Shown here one piece after another: positions 1 to 7,945 of a stretch of DNA of 64,000 nucleotides (positions are counted from its first letter, which is position 1; the number at the start of each line of letters is the position of its first letter). The stretch spans positions 1-64,000 of the forward strand of contig NZ_CABUIW010000002.1 of NCBI RefSeq assembly GCF_902491705.1. Direction: 5' to 3'. A model generated the notes under the pieces. The model was not told where the DNA came from, did no database searches, and saw only the letters and a program-made list of their open reading frames with translations. The DNA comes from an uncultured Lactobacillus sp. (GTDB lineage: Bacteria; Bacillota; Bacilli; Lactobacillales; Lactobacillaceae). The translations under genes and the position numbers were made by a program.

Positions 1-146
1 GCTCAAGCTATAGAGGAATATATCAAATACTATAACGAAGAAAGGATAAAGAGCAGATTAAAAGGCTTAACTCCGAAAGAATATCGGAATCAAGCCTCTA
101 TTAATCCTATGTTTTAAAATGTCTACTTTTTAGGTCCCACTTCACA
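1..146 (+). mobile_element. IS3-family insertion sequence, right end (transposase C-terminus)
   Basis: The frame open from base 1 encodes 38 residues ending at a TAA at 115-117. It contains YYNEERIKSRLKGLTPKEYR, the typical C-terminus of IS3-family (IS150-like) integrase-core transposases. Just after the stop, 120-146 reads as an IS terminal repeat whose outer end, on the opposite strand, begins TGTGAAGTGGGACC. Only the right end of the element is in the window, so completeness and target duplication cannot be judged. It lies about 40 bases past the murC stop codon, so it has not broken murC. The family call is from recognised protein sequence; the exact boundary at 146 is inferred from the terminal CA. 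Confidence 0.8.
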
Positions 147-188
147 ATTATGATTTAGAGGGTATTTTTGTCTTTTTAAGAGATTATA

Positions 189-1508
189 TTAGTCCTTTAA
201 TAATGCTTCATAAGCATCTTCGTACTTAGGAATGTCACCAGCACCCATGAATACAACTACAGAGTTCTTGTTCTTAGTCAAATCTTGAATGTTGTCTAAG
301 TCAATTACTTCTGAGCCTGGGATGTTCTTAACCAAATCTTCGCTTGAAATGTCACCGTTAGCTTCTCTTGCTGAAGCATAAATTGGAGTGACATAAGCCT
401 TGTCTACATCACTTAAAATTTCTTCGAAGTCTTTTTGATACTTCTTAGTTCTTGAGAAAGTATGTGGTTGGAACACAACTACCAACTTCTTATCTGGAAA
501 CTTTTGACGTGCTGCTTGGATAGTTGCACGCATTTCAGTTGGGTGGTGTGCATAGTCATCGATTACGGCGATGTCACCAAAGTCTTTTTCACTAAATCTA
601 CGCTTAGCACCCTTGAATGTAAGAAGACCGTCTCTAATATCATCCATTGGTACCTTTTCAGTGTAAGCAACAGCAATTACTGCAGTTGAGTTCAAAATGC
701 TGTGGTCACCAAACAAATGAATTTCAAATTCGCCAAGATCCTTGCCATGAGCTAAAACGTGGAACTTAGAACCAGTAGTTGACTTCTTAATTTGAGTTGC
801 TTGGAAGTCATCAGTGTCGTTAAAGCCGTAAGTGTACTTAGGAATATCAGTCTTAAGACTTTGAAGACGCTTGTCATCACCCCATACGAACAATGCCTTC
901 TTAGTTTGATCAGCAGCTGATTGGAATGCGCTGGTGTAATCAGCTTGATCCTTGAAGTAGTCTGGGTGATCAAAGTCAATGTTAGTCATAATTTGGTAAT
1001 CTGGGTGATATGCCAAGAAGTGACGACGGTATTCATCAGCTTCATAAACAAAGAAGCGTGAACCTTCAACACCTTTACCGCGACCATCACCAATTAAGTA
1101 TGAAGTTGGTGCAACTTCGCCTAAAACGTGTGACAAAAGACTAGTAGTTGAGGTCTTACCGTGAGTACCTGAAATACCGATTGAAGTGTGCATTTGAACG
1201 ATTTCTTCAACAGTATCTGGGTAAGATTGCCACTTAACACCTTTATCGATACATGCCTTAACTTCTGGGTTATCTTCTTTAAAAGCATTACCTTTAACAA
1301 TTACTTGTTCTTCATTGCTCTTGATGTTATTTGGATCAAAGTTCTTAACATCAATACCAACTTTTTCAAGTGGCACTTGAGTAAAGGTGTACTTTTCGAT
1401 ATCGCTTCCGGCAACATTGTAGCCTAAATCGTGAAGTAATAATGCCAATGAAGCCATACCAGTTCCTTTAATACCAATAAACCAAATTTGCTTGTTTTTA
1501 TCTAACAT
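189..1508 (-). CDS. murC: UDP-N-acetylmuramate--L-alanine ligase MurC
   Basis: A cytoplasmic Mur ligase that adds L-alanine to UDP-MurNAc using ATP, the first amino acid of the peptidoglycan stem peptide. The 439-residue length is normal for the family. An N-terminal Rossmann-like UDP-binding segment has GIKGTGMAS (about residues 12-20). The central ATP-binding P-loop is GTHGKTSTT (about 114-122). The middle domain has the EADEYRRHF segment and DDYAHHPTE, both conserved in MurC. A GGAG about 11 bases upstream supports the ATG at 1508. It appears to be transcribed alone; the next gene upstream (MFS transporter) is closed by its own terminator. Identification is firm from motifs and length. Confidence 0.96.
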   Translation of the reverse strand: MLDKNKQIWFIGIKGTGMASLALLLHDLGYNVAGSDIEKYTFTQVPLEKVGIDVKNFDPNNIKSNEEQVIVKGNAFKEDNPEVKACIDKGVKWQSYPDTVEEIVQMHTSIGISGTHGKTSTTSLLSHVLGEVAPTSYLIGDGRGKGVEGSRFFVYEADEYRRHFLAYHPDYQIMTNIDFDHPDYFKDQADYTSAFQSAADQTKKALFVWGDDKRLQSLKTDIPKYTYGFNDTDDFQATQIKKSTTGSKFHVLAHGKDLGEFEIHLFGDHSILNSTAVIAVAYTEKVPMDDIRDGLLTFKGAKRRFSEKDFGDIAVIDDYAHHPTEMRATIQAARQKFPDKKLVVVFQPHTFSRTKKYQKDFEEILSDVDKAYVTPIYASAREANGDISSEDLVKNIPGSEVIDLDNIQDLTKNKNSVVVFMGAGDIPKYEDAYEALLKD

Positions 1509-1597
1509 GTCTTTTCATTCTCCAAAAATTAATTGCTTAAATATTCGACTTTTATTTTAACATTTTTCACGTAAAAAGAATGGCTGATAAAAGAAAA

Positions 1598-1623
1598 ATG
1601 CATTGGCGACTTATCCAATGCAT
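1598..1623 (-). terminator. Rho-independent terminator after the MFS/tannase operon
   Basis: A 9-bp perfect stem (ATGCATTGG / CCAATGCAT) with an 8-base loop is followed, on the minus strand, by a T-rich run. It ends transcription of the MFS gene before murC. Confidence 0.8.
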
Positions 1624-1664
1624 TTATATATTGTCTATAATATTTAGCAGTAATAACTATATCT

Positions 1665-2849
1665 TTATAATAATTTTTTAGCTTTCATTCCAAAAAGTTC
1701 AATGATTAAAATTAAACAACATAAAGCCCCAAAATAAAATTCAAATTGACTGTTAGTTTTACCAAAAATATGTGAGAAACCTGCATAAAAATATGTTGAA
1801 GTAAAGTTAGCGATTGAGCCGGCTGATAAAGTTAGCCCAGTAATTAAAGCTGACGTTGTTTTAGTGGATTTCTGATTTACTGCCGTCATAATATATGGCA
1901 TAAACAAGCCGAAACCTAAAGCAATTAAAGCATAGGCAATAATAAAGATTATTAAAGTATTACCAATTGCCAATATTACATTTCCAATTAACATCAAAGC
2001 AACTGCTAGAATTCCAGCAAATTTTTTGGTTAATTGAACATATTTACCAAAAATAAGTCCAGCAATAATTCCAACTATACTAGTAGCCGCTACAATATTA
2101 GCTGCGTCAGTGGCTGATCCAGCTTTCGTTTCAACAACTGTTAAATTAAAGTCTAAAATGCCAGAACTGTAAGCCATATTAAACAAAAACATTGCTACAG
2201 CCCACCAAATAATTGATTTAACTACTTCCTTAGCATTAACATGCTCTTTCTTTTTAATACTATAAGCATCATTATCACCCAATACTACCCTATCATTAGG
2301 TACGAATAACCATAACATGGCAAATATTACTAAACCCAATAAATAAACTATAAACCCCCAGCGCCAACTAGAAGCAATAAACAAGCCAGCAATGAAAGTT
2401 AAGAACATATTACCAAAACCAGATAACGAACTTTGATAACCCATTAAAGTATTTCTTTCTTTATCATTATAAAAATCAGCTAAAAGAGCGGTACCTAAAG
2501 GTTGAGCCAAACCAACACTAAAACCTAATAATAATCTCCCAATTAAAATAATCGTAAAATCTTTAACAAATATTGGTAAAATACCACTTATCGCAAACAA
2601 TATTGAAGATAAGGCTAATAAATTTCTTTTACCAATCTTAGCACTTAACCAACCAACTAATAAAAGGGCTACCAATTGTGCAGCATTAGGTAAAGACACA
2701 AACGATTTTAACATTACTTCCGATAAGTTAGGATAACTAGCTTTCAAACTAGGTAAAAATACCGAACCTAATCCAACACCCGCGGTTAAAATGGTAGAAG
2801 AAATAATTGCTCCCTTGCAAGACCACCCATCAACACTTTTGTTTTTCAT
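1665..2849 (-). CDS. MFS transporter, probably for an aromatic ester or its product
   Basis: A 394-residue polytopic membrane protein with about 12 hydrophobic segments and the major facilitator signature: WLSAKIGKRN between helices 2 and 3, and LIGRLLLGFSVGLAQPLG around helices 4-5. The loop around residues 190-215 is charged, as in MFS central loops. It begins 9 bases after the stop of the tannase-like esterase gene, so the two are almost certainly cotranscribed. The substrate cannot be read from the sequence. Context suggests uptake of a hydroxybenzoate or hydroxycinnamate ester, or export of the free acid; that is inference. Confidence 0.85.
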   Translation of the reverse strand: MKNKSVDGWSCKGAIISSTILTAGVGLGSVFLPSLKASYPNLSEVMLKSFVSLPNAAQLVALLLVGWLSAKIGKRNLLALSSILFAISGILPIFVKDFTIILIGRLLLGFSVGLAQPLGTALLADFYNDKERNTLMGYQSSLSGFGNMFLTFIAGLFIASSWRWGFIVYLLGLVIFAMLWLFVPNDRVVLGDNDAYSIKKKEHVNAKEVVKSIIWWAVAMFLFNMAYSSGILDFNLTVVETKAGSATDAANIVAATSIVGIIAGLIFGKYVQLTKKFAGILAVALMLIGNVILAIGNTLIIFIIAYALIALGFGLFMPYIMTAVNQKSTKTTSALITGLTLSAGSIANFTSTYFYAGFSHIFGKTNSQFEFYFGALCCLILIIELFGMKAKKLL

Positions 2850-2858
2850 AATAACGCC

Positions 2859-4256
2859 TTAGCCTTTCGCACACACACGATCAATCCATGTAAACAGATC
2901 TCGCAAATCATAATCACCACTATGAGGAGTTCCCCATGGTATTTCAAAATCCACTTGATAACCTTTATTCTGAAGCAAAGTAGCTAAAATGATTGGAATA
3001 GCAAAGGACGTATCTCTATCACTGGCACCATGTCTAATTCTCCAATATTTTGCACTATCAGCTTTTTCTTCAGTTAGATAAGTAATTGGATTAATAGCCT
3101 TAACGATTTTAGGATCAGCTAATTCTGAAGCAACATGACTATATTTTTGAGCAAAATTAGTAAAATGCTTGCTTTCAACTTCTTTATCACCAAATAAATC
3201 TGGTTCTGGATTTTTCATATTTAAATCATCGAATGCCGGAACACTCTTCATTCTAGTAATAAAGTTAAGATATTTTTTCCAATCAATGGTTTCAACTTGA
3301 TGATTATGAACAGTGATTCCCTCTTGACCAGTTAATTTAGCACCTTGATCAATAGCAATTTGCGCTGAACGTACGATATATCTTTTCACATAATCTAAGA
3401 ATGACCCTTCTCCCTCTTTATCAAGCACCAATTCATTGCCCTTTTCGTCCTTTAAATGCAAATTATTTAGATATGAAATAAATTTATTTTTAAGTAATTG
3501 TGATAGTTTTATTTCTTCTTCAGTTAATGTTCCTGTTATATCTTTAAAAACAGGTGGATTCCCAGGTTTGACTAACTCACCACGTTTCCAATTATTAATT
3601 CCATTAAATTCCCACTCGTAAGCACTATCTGCATGTTCCAAATTATGAATAGGACAATAACAACTGGCCGCAAAAACAGCATCTGATTCATGTGCCGCTC
3701 CTAATTCATCCAAATACTTTTCAAAAAATTGGTAATTACCAGAAATTCCTGTTATTGCAGATGTGGCTCCACCAGCACTAGTACCATTAGTAATAATTCT
3801 TTCAGTATTACCGGGTATTTTATCAGAATTATGACGTACATAACGAACTGCAGCTTTCATATCAACAGCAAAAGCTGGTGCTTTACCAATATTAATTCCA
3901 TTTTTATCTTTTAATGTTCTTCCACGAAGCCCAGCTGATACAACTACATAGCCATGTTCTAAAGCTTTTTTTATTGTTTCCGAATTATTAGGAAACGTTT
4001 TATTTTCAGGAAAATCTCGAGGCCCTGGCATATAGCCACCTACTGTATTTGGCATAAAAATTGGGGCTGTTTCTTTGGTATACCCATTAATACTTACATC
4101 TTGAAAATATGCTAATGGAATAAAAATATTCAATTTTTGAATGTCTGAAACTGGACGTTCAACATAAGGAATATTCATATAGGCACGATATAAAAATGAT
4201 TTGCCATGATCAGTAAATTGCTGATCTTTATAATCCTTTGCATTTAAATCCAACAT
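2859..4256 (-). CDS. Tannase-like (subtype B) alpha/beta-hydrolase esterase
   Basis: A 465-residue serine esterase close in size and layout to bacterial subtype-B tannases, which cleave galloyl or related phenolic esters. The nucleophile elbow is NGTSAGG with Ser160. Near the C-terminus RHGASDRDTS carries Asp413, and WGTPHSGDYD carries His445. The spacing Ser-253-Asp-32-His is nearly that of the L. plantarum tannase triad as I recall it (Ser163, Asp419, His451). No signal peptide is visible, so the enzyme is probably cytoplasmic, matching a cotranscribed transporter. An insertion (about residues 200-330) would be the lid domain. It could instead be a feruloyl-esterase-like member of the family; substrate is not provable here. 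Confidence 0.82.
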   Translation of the reverse strand: MLDLNAKDYKDQQFTDHGKSFLYRAYMNIPYVERPVSDIQKLNIFIPLAYFQDVSINGYTKETAPIFMPNTVGGYMPGPRDFPENKTFPNNSETIKKALEHGYVVVSAGLRGRTLKDKNGINIGKAPAFAVDMKAAVRYVRHNSDKIPGNTERIITNGTSAGGATSAITGISGNYQFFEKYLDELGAAHESDAVFAASCYCPIHNLEHADSAYEWEFNGINNWKRGELVKPGNPPVFKDITGTLTEEEIKLSQLLKNKFISYLNNLHLKDEKGNELVLDKEGEGSFLDYVKRYIVRSAQIAIDQGAKLTGQEGITVHNHQVETIDWKKYLNFITRMKSVPAFDDLNMKNPEPDLFGDKEVESKHFTNFAQKYSHVASELADPKIVKAINPITYLTEEKADSAKYWRIRHGASDRDTSFAIPIILATLLQNKGYQVDFEIPWGTPHSGDYDLRDLFTWIDRVCAKG

Positions 4257-4292
4257 TATAATCTCTTCTTTCTTTCACTTCTCACAAGCTAG

Positions 4293-4306
4293 TGTAATCG
4301 CTTCCA
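4293..4306. promoter_or_regulatory. Candidate catabolite-responsive element (cre) upstream of the tannase operon
   Basis: TGTAATCGCTTCCA matches the CcpA consensus TGWNANCGNTNWCA except for one position. It sits in the 75-base gap between the esterase start and the AraC-type regulator stop, where the operon promoter must lie. This suggests glucose repression; it is prediction only. Confidence 0.5.
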
Positions 4307-4331
4307 AAAGAAGACGAAATATCTTTATAAC

Positions 4332-5204
4332 TTAAAAAGAGTCAAATCCTGCTTTTCGCTTACTTAATTTATATTGATATGGGGTTAATCCTGTTATTTC
4401 CTTAAAAGCGTCATTCATTGCCTTTACATTAGCAAAACCAACCTTAGCAGCTAATTCTGTCATTGTTATTTCTTCATTTTGTAAACTTTGACGCGCATGT
4501 ACTAGCCTTATTTTCTTCAGATAACTCATTGGCGTAGAACCTGTACTTTTCTTAAAAATATGAGAAAAGTAGCTTTCTGACAATGAACAATTTCTAGCCC
4601 AACCTGAAATAGTTATTGGCTCTTGATAATGTTGATCAATCCAGCTTAATGCTTCTTCTATATATCTATAGCTATGATCCTTTTTATTTTGCAATCCAGT
4701 ATTTGTAACAACAAAATCTTTAAAAAGAATTCCCAAAATTGCGTAACCTAAACCTATTTCTTCAGTCAAGTTTGTTTCTTTTGTCTTCTTTTCTTGAATT
4801 TTCAACTTAGCCAATTCTTTAAATAATTGAATTAAGAATATATACTTTGAATTTTCCGGTTCATATATCCTATTTTTGAGATTCTTTTCAGCTTTATCTA
4901 TACCAATATTACTTAAAAATGCTAAAGGAATCATAAGGGTCAAAGCTAATCTATCTGGATTAGCAGGCAAATTTAAGCCATGAATTTCATAGGGATTCAC
5001 ACAAACTATTTCATTTTTTCTTTGATCAAATGTTTTGCCGTCAATGTAAAAATTTTGATTTTTGCCCTCAATTACATAATTAATTTCATACGTATCATGC
5101 CAATGTTTGGGAATAAAAACCGTGTCTTTTTTATCATGTAAAAAACAATTAAAAGGCAATTTTTTATTTTTAGGTTCTACCGATAAAAACTTAACTGTAT
5201 TCAT
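4332..5204 (-). CDS. AraC-family transcriptional regulator of the tannase/MFS locus
   Basis: A 290-residue regulator with an N-terminal cupin-like sensor (HWHDTYEINYVIEGK, about residues 34-48, and the VNPYEIHGL stretch) and a C-terminal double helix-turn-helix. The latter includes ISGWARNCSLSESYFSHIFK and MTELAAKVGFANVKAMNDAF, ending in the usual GLTPYQYK box. It is encoded just upstream of and in line with the esterase and MFS genes, with 75 bases between, so it likely controls them in response to an aromatic ligand. Whether it activates or represses cannot be told. Its own upstream region holds the terminator of the next operon, so it has a separate promoter. Confidence 0.88.
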   Translation of the reverse strand: MNTVKFLSVEPKNKKLPFNCFLHDKKDTVFIPKHWHDTYEINYVIEGKNQNFYIDGKTFDQRKNEIVCVNPYEIHGLNLPANPDRLALTLMIPLAFLSNIGIDKAEKNLKNRIYEPENSKYIFLIQLFKELAKLKIQEKKTKETNLTEEIGLGYAILGILFKDFVVTNTGLQNKKDHSYRYIEEALSWIDQHYQEPITISGWARNCSLSESYFSHIFKKSTGSTPMSYLKKIRLVHARQSLQNEEITMTELAAKVGFANVKAMNDAFKEITGLTPYQYKLSKRKAGFDSF

Positions 5205-5249
5205 TTAAAAACTCTTTTTCTTTCTTGCTCAGTTGAAACAAATAAAAAA

Positions 5250-5279
5250 GCAACTAATCGTGAAAATCCGATTAATTGC
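5250..5279 (-). terminator. Terminator after the aldo/keto reductase gene
   Basis: The minus-strand transcript folds as GCAATTAATCG pairing with CGATTAGTTGC (G-U tolerated), followed by TTTTTTATTTG. A second hairpin made of two AATTCAATT/AATTGAATT arms lies at 5281-5301 between this stem and the gene stop. Confidence 0.75.
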
Positions 5280-5310
5280 TAATTCAATTATCAATTGAAT
5301 TATATCATCA

Positions 5311-6315
5311 TTATTTCTTATCAAGCAAAACTGTGCCTTGAGGTGGATTTTTCTTGATTGCACCAACAATTGGGTGTGGCACATATAATTCATCCAAATA
5401 TTTTATTTCATCTGGAGTAAGCTTTACGTCCATCGCATGAACTGCACTTTCAATATGCTTCTTCTTAGTCGAACCAACAATTGGAGCAGTAATTCCTTTA
5501 GCCCACTCCCAACTAAGAGCAATTTCAGACATTTGAACGCCATGCTTTTCTGCAAGTTCATGAACTCTTTCAACGATTGGGTAGTCAAATTCCTTCATTC
5601 TGTCATACTTACCCTTTAAGACACCGTCAGTTTGACTACGCTTAGTATTAGTAGTCCAACCAGTATGAGCTAAATGACCACCAGCCAAAGGACTGTATGG
5701 CATTAATGAAACTCCATATTGCTTGCAGATTGGAATCAATTCTTTTTCATCTTCGCGATAAAGCAAATTATAATGGTTTTCCATTGCTTGGAACATTGCC
5801 AAATTATTTTCTTTAGCAAAAACTTGCATGTTGTGAAATTGATAGCCGTACATTGCGGAAGCACCAATTGCACGAACTTTACCAGATTTAACTAAGTCAT
5901 TAAGTGCGGTCATTGTTTCTTCAATTGGCGTGTCATAATCGAAGCGGTGAATAATGTATAAATCAAGATAGTCGGTACCTAATCTCTTCAAGGTACTATC
6001 GATTTCACGGTGAATAGCTTCTGAGCTTAATCGACCAGGATTAAAGTACACTTTAGAAGCAATTACGATCTTAGCTCGTGGGATCTTATTATCCTTTAAA
6101 ACACGACCTAAAAATTCTTCGCTTTGACCTGCAGAATAAACATTGGCAGTGTCAAAAAAGTTAAGGCCAAGGTCTAGTGCATCATTGACTACACGGTTAG
6201 TTTCATCGTAGCCAATTGCCCAAGGAAACATATCATTTGCTTCGCCAAAGCTCATGCATCCCACAGTGAGTGGAGATATTTTAATATCAGTATTGCCTAA
6301 ATTTACATACTTCAT
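5311..6315 (-). CDS. Aldo/keto reductase
   Basis: A 334-residue NADPH-dependent oxidoreductase with a TIM-barrel fold. Family marks are MKYVNLGNTDIKISPLTVGC at the N-terminus, FDTANVYSAG with the catalytic Asp and Tyr, IVIASKV with the catalytic Lys, and YLDLYIIHRFD with the catalytic His. The late IVGSTKKKHIESA segment binds the cofactor phosphate. It resembles the YakC/YajO-like group that reduces varied aldehydes, so the natural substrate is unknown. It is monocistronic, bounded by a terminator downstream. A TCATAAC/GGTTATGA inverted repeat lies about 90 bases upstream of the start and may be an operator. Confidence 0.9.
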   Translation of the reverse strand: MKYVNLGNTDIKISPLTVGCMSFGEANDMFPWAIGYDETNRVVNDALDLGLNFFDTANVYSAGQSEEFLGRVLKDNKIPRAKIVIASKVYFNPGRLSSEAIHREIDSTLKRLGTDYLDLYIIHRFDYDTPIEETMTALNDLVKSGKVRAIGASAMYGYQFHNMQVFAKENNLAMFQAMENHYNLLYREDEKELIPICKQYGVSLMPYSPLAGGHLAHTGWTTNTKRSQTDGVLKGKYDRMKEFDYPIVERVHELAEKHGVQMSEIALSWEWAKGITAPIVGSTKKKHIESAVHAMDVKLTPDEIKYLDELYVPHPIVGAIKKNPPQGTVLLDKK

Positions 6316-6401
6316 AATTTTTCTCCTATGCTAGAAACATACTTTATACTTTCATTCTATTAACTAGGATAACCATCGTAAAATACTAATTTTTATTGGC
6401 T

Positions 6402-6421
6402 GGTCATAACTTTAGGTTATG
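6402..6421. promoter_or_regulatory. Possible operator: inverted repeat upstream of the aldo/keto reductase gene
   Basis: An interrupted dyad, TCATAAC-TTTA-GGTTATGA, lies between the ATPase stop and the reductase start. Spacing and sequence recall sites of MerR-type regulators that control detoxifying reductases. No regulator is next to it, so the role is a guess. Confidence 0.3.
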
Positions 6422-6438
6422 ATTATTTCTTAGGCTTT

Positions 6439-7659
6439 TTACTTACCCATTAACCAGTCCAAAACATTTAACTGTCGAATACCATTAAGATTTTCACCTG
6501 CTCCTACTTCATCTAACGTCAGCAAAAACTTAGGATAATGGTCTTCTACTTGGGCAAAAGGTTTTAACTCTCTTTCCATAGTTTTAGGATCCAGAACTGT
6601 TTGAGAAACCTGATAATACTCAATATCATTTCCTCTTTGAGCCACAAAATCAATTTCCCCATTTTTCAATTTTCCAACACTGACAGTATAATTACGTCTC
6701 AATAATTCTAGATACACAATATTTTCTAGAATATGTCCACTATCAGCTTTTTTAGTTGGTAAAGAAAAATATCTGAGACCCATGTCTGCAATATAATATT
6801 TCTCTTCACTTCTTAATAATTTTCTACCATGAATATCAAAACGAGGTACACGATAAACCATAAGACTTCCAACTACTGCATCAAGATATTTTGAAACTGA
6901 AGCAGGCGAAACCTTCATCCCATCACTTGTAATCGTGTCAGCAATTTTTCGAATAGATAATTGGTTACCAACATTATCAAATATGAAATGAACAATGCGT
7001 TCAAGAAGTGCCTTATCTGAGTTGCCTAATCTTGTCTGCACATCTCTATAAAGAATTGAAGAATATATGCCATCTAAATATTCTCGAATTTGCACTGAGT
7101 TATTATGCAGCTGCACTGTAAATGGAAACGAACTGAAATGTAAATAGTTATTATACATTTGCGGCAAACTGAGCTGATCCTCAGGGTAAAGTCGCTGATA
7201 TCCATCAACATATTCTTTAAACGACAACGGCAGCATTTTTAATTCAACATATCTACCAGTAAGAAGCGTACCTAATTCACCTGACATGAAATATCCATTT
7301 GAACCAGTCAAGTACAAATCTACATCCTCTAAAGTATTCAATGCATCAGCAATTTTTTCAAAATCTTTAATATGTTGAACTTCATCAATAAAAATATACT
7401 TCATCCCTGGCACTTTTAGCTTGGGTTTAAGGTATTCATAAAGCTGAGTGGAAGTCTCATAATTAAAGAAATCAGGAGTCTCCAAATTAATTTGAATAAT
7501 ATTATCTTTAGATACACCATTTTGTAATAAGTAATTTTGAAATATATAGAACAACGTAGACTTTCCACATCTTCTTATTCCAGAAACCACTTTAATTACT
7601 GGTTTATCTTGCCAAGATTTGAGAAATTCTAAATAAGTAGGTCTTTGAATAATGAACAT
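6439..7659 (-). CDS. AAA-type ATPase with DUF4143 C-terminal domain
   Basis: A 406-residue cytoplasmic protein of the widespread AAA_14/DUF4143 family. The P-loop is SGIRRCGKST (about residues 27-36) and Walker B is YIFIDEVQHI (about 89-98). The sensor region is LYLTGSNGYF, and GTLLTGRYVELKMLPLSFKE follows as in family members. The C-terminal third has RRNYTVSVGKLKNGEIDFVA, resembling a degenerate PD-(D/E)xK nuclease-like fold, with the E-x-D seen in GEIDFVA. The biological role of this family is not settled. It is monocistronic with AGGAAG before the ATG. Directly upstream lie five 39-bp tandem repeats, so any promoter must be within or beyond them. Confidence 0.85.
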   Translation of the reverse strand: MFIIQRPTYLEFLKSWQDKPVIKVVSGIRRCGKSTLFYIFQNYLLQNGVSKDNIIQINLETPDFFNYETSTQLYEYLKPKLKVPGMKYIFIDEVQHIKDFEKIADALNTLEDVDLYLTGSNGYFMSGELGTLLTGRYVELKMLPLSFKEYVDGYQRLYPEDQLSLPQMYNNYLHFSSFPFTVQLHNNSVQIREYLDGIYSSILYRDVQTRLGNSDKALLERIVHFIFDNVGNQLSIRKIADTITSDGMKVSPASVSKYLDAVVGSLMVYRVPRFDIHGRKLLRSEEKYYIADMGLRYFSLPTKKADSGHILENIVYLELLRRNYTVSVGKLKNGEIDFVAQRGNDIEYYQVSQTVLDPKTMERELKPFAQVEDHYPKFLLTLDEVGAGENLNGIRQLNVLDWLMGK

Positions 7660-7680
7660 TGTCTCTTCCTCGATATAATT

Positions 7681-7875
7681 TTGATCAAAATTTTAATCAT
7701 TTTTGCAATTTTGACAGTTTTGATTAATCTTTTAAACATTATTGTCATTTTAGCATTTTTGATTAATTTATTAAACAATATTGCAAATTCTGCATTTCTG
7801 ATCAAAATTTTAATCATTTTTGCAATTTTGACAATTTCGATCAAAATATTAAACATTATTTTCAAAAACAAAAAA
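7681..7875. repeat. Five tandem 39-bp AT-rich repeats
   Basis: Units begin at 7681, 7720, 7759, 7798 and 7837, each exactly 39 bp long. Each starts near YTGATYAA (TTGATCAA/TTGATTAA) and continues through TTTTAA-like and ATT-rich blocks. Units 1 and 4 are almost identical; units 2, 3 and 5 are more diverged, which points to an older duplication series. The repeat lies between the ATPase start (22 bases away) and the terminator of the galactosidase operon. Because 39 is a multiple of three, both strands stay open for 75-95 codons, but the encoded Ile/Leu strings look like a by-product. There are no spacers, so it is not CRISPR. Confidence 0.85.
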
Positions 7876-7906
7876 GCCGCAAAAGCACTTAACTTTTACG
7901 ACTTTT
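7872..7906 (-). terminator. Terminator after the alpha-galactosidase operon
   Basis: On the minus strand AAAAGTCGTAAAAG pairs with CTTTTGCGGCTTTT using two G-U pairs, then runs into TTTTTTG. On the plus strand the same positions would be C-A mismatches, so the terminator works for the minus-strand operon. Confidence 0.75.
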
Positions 7907-7945
7907 CACTGAGAGAGAAAGGGTTTAAGTAAAATATATATTTAA

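Noticed and set aside
7681..7875. CRISPR array
   Set aside because: Units are contiguous, imperfect and without spacers, and there are no cas genes.
7629..7932. Open frames of 80-95 codons on both strands through the 39-bp repeats
   Set aside because: They are open because the repeat period is a multiple of three and the sequence is AT-rich; the products are Ile/Leu/Lys strings with no ribosome site, and one runs through the terminator.
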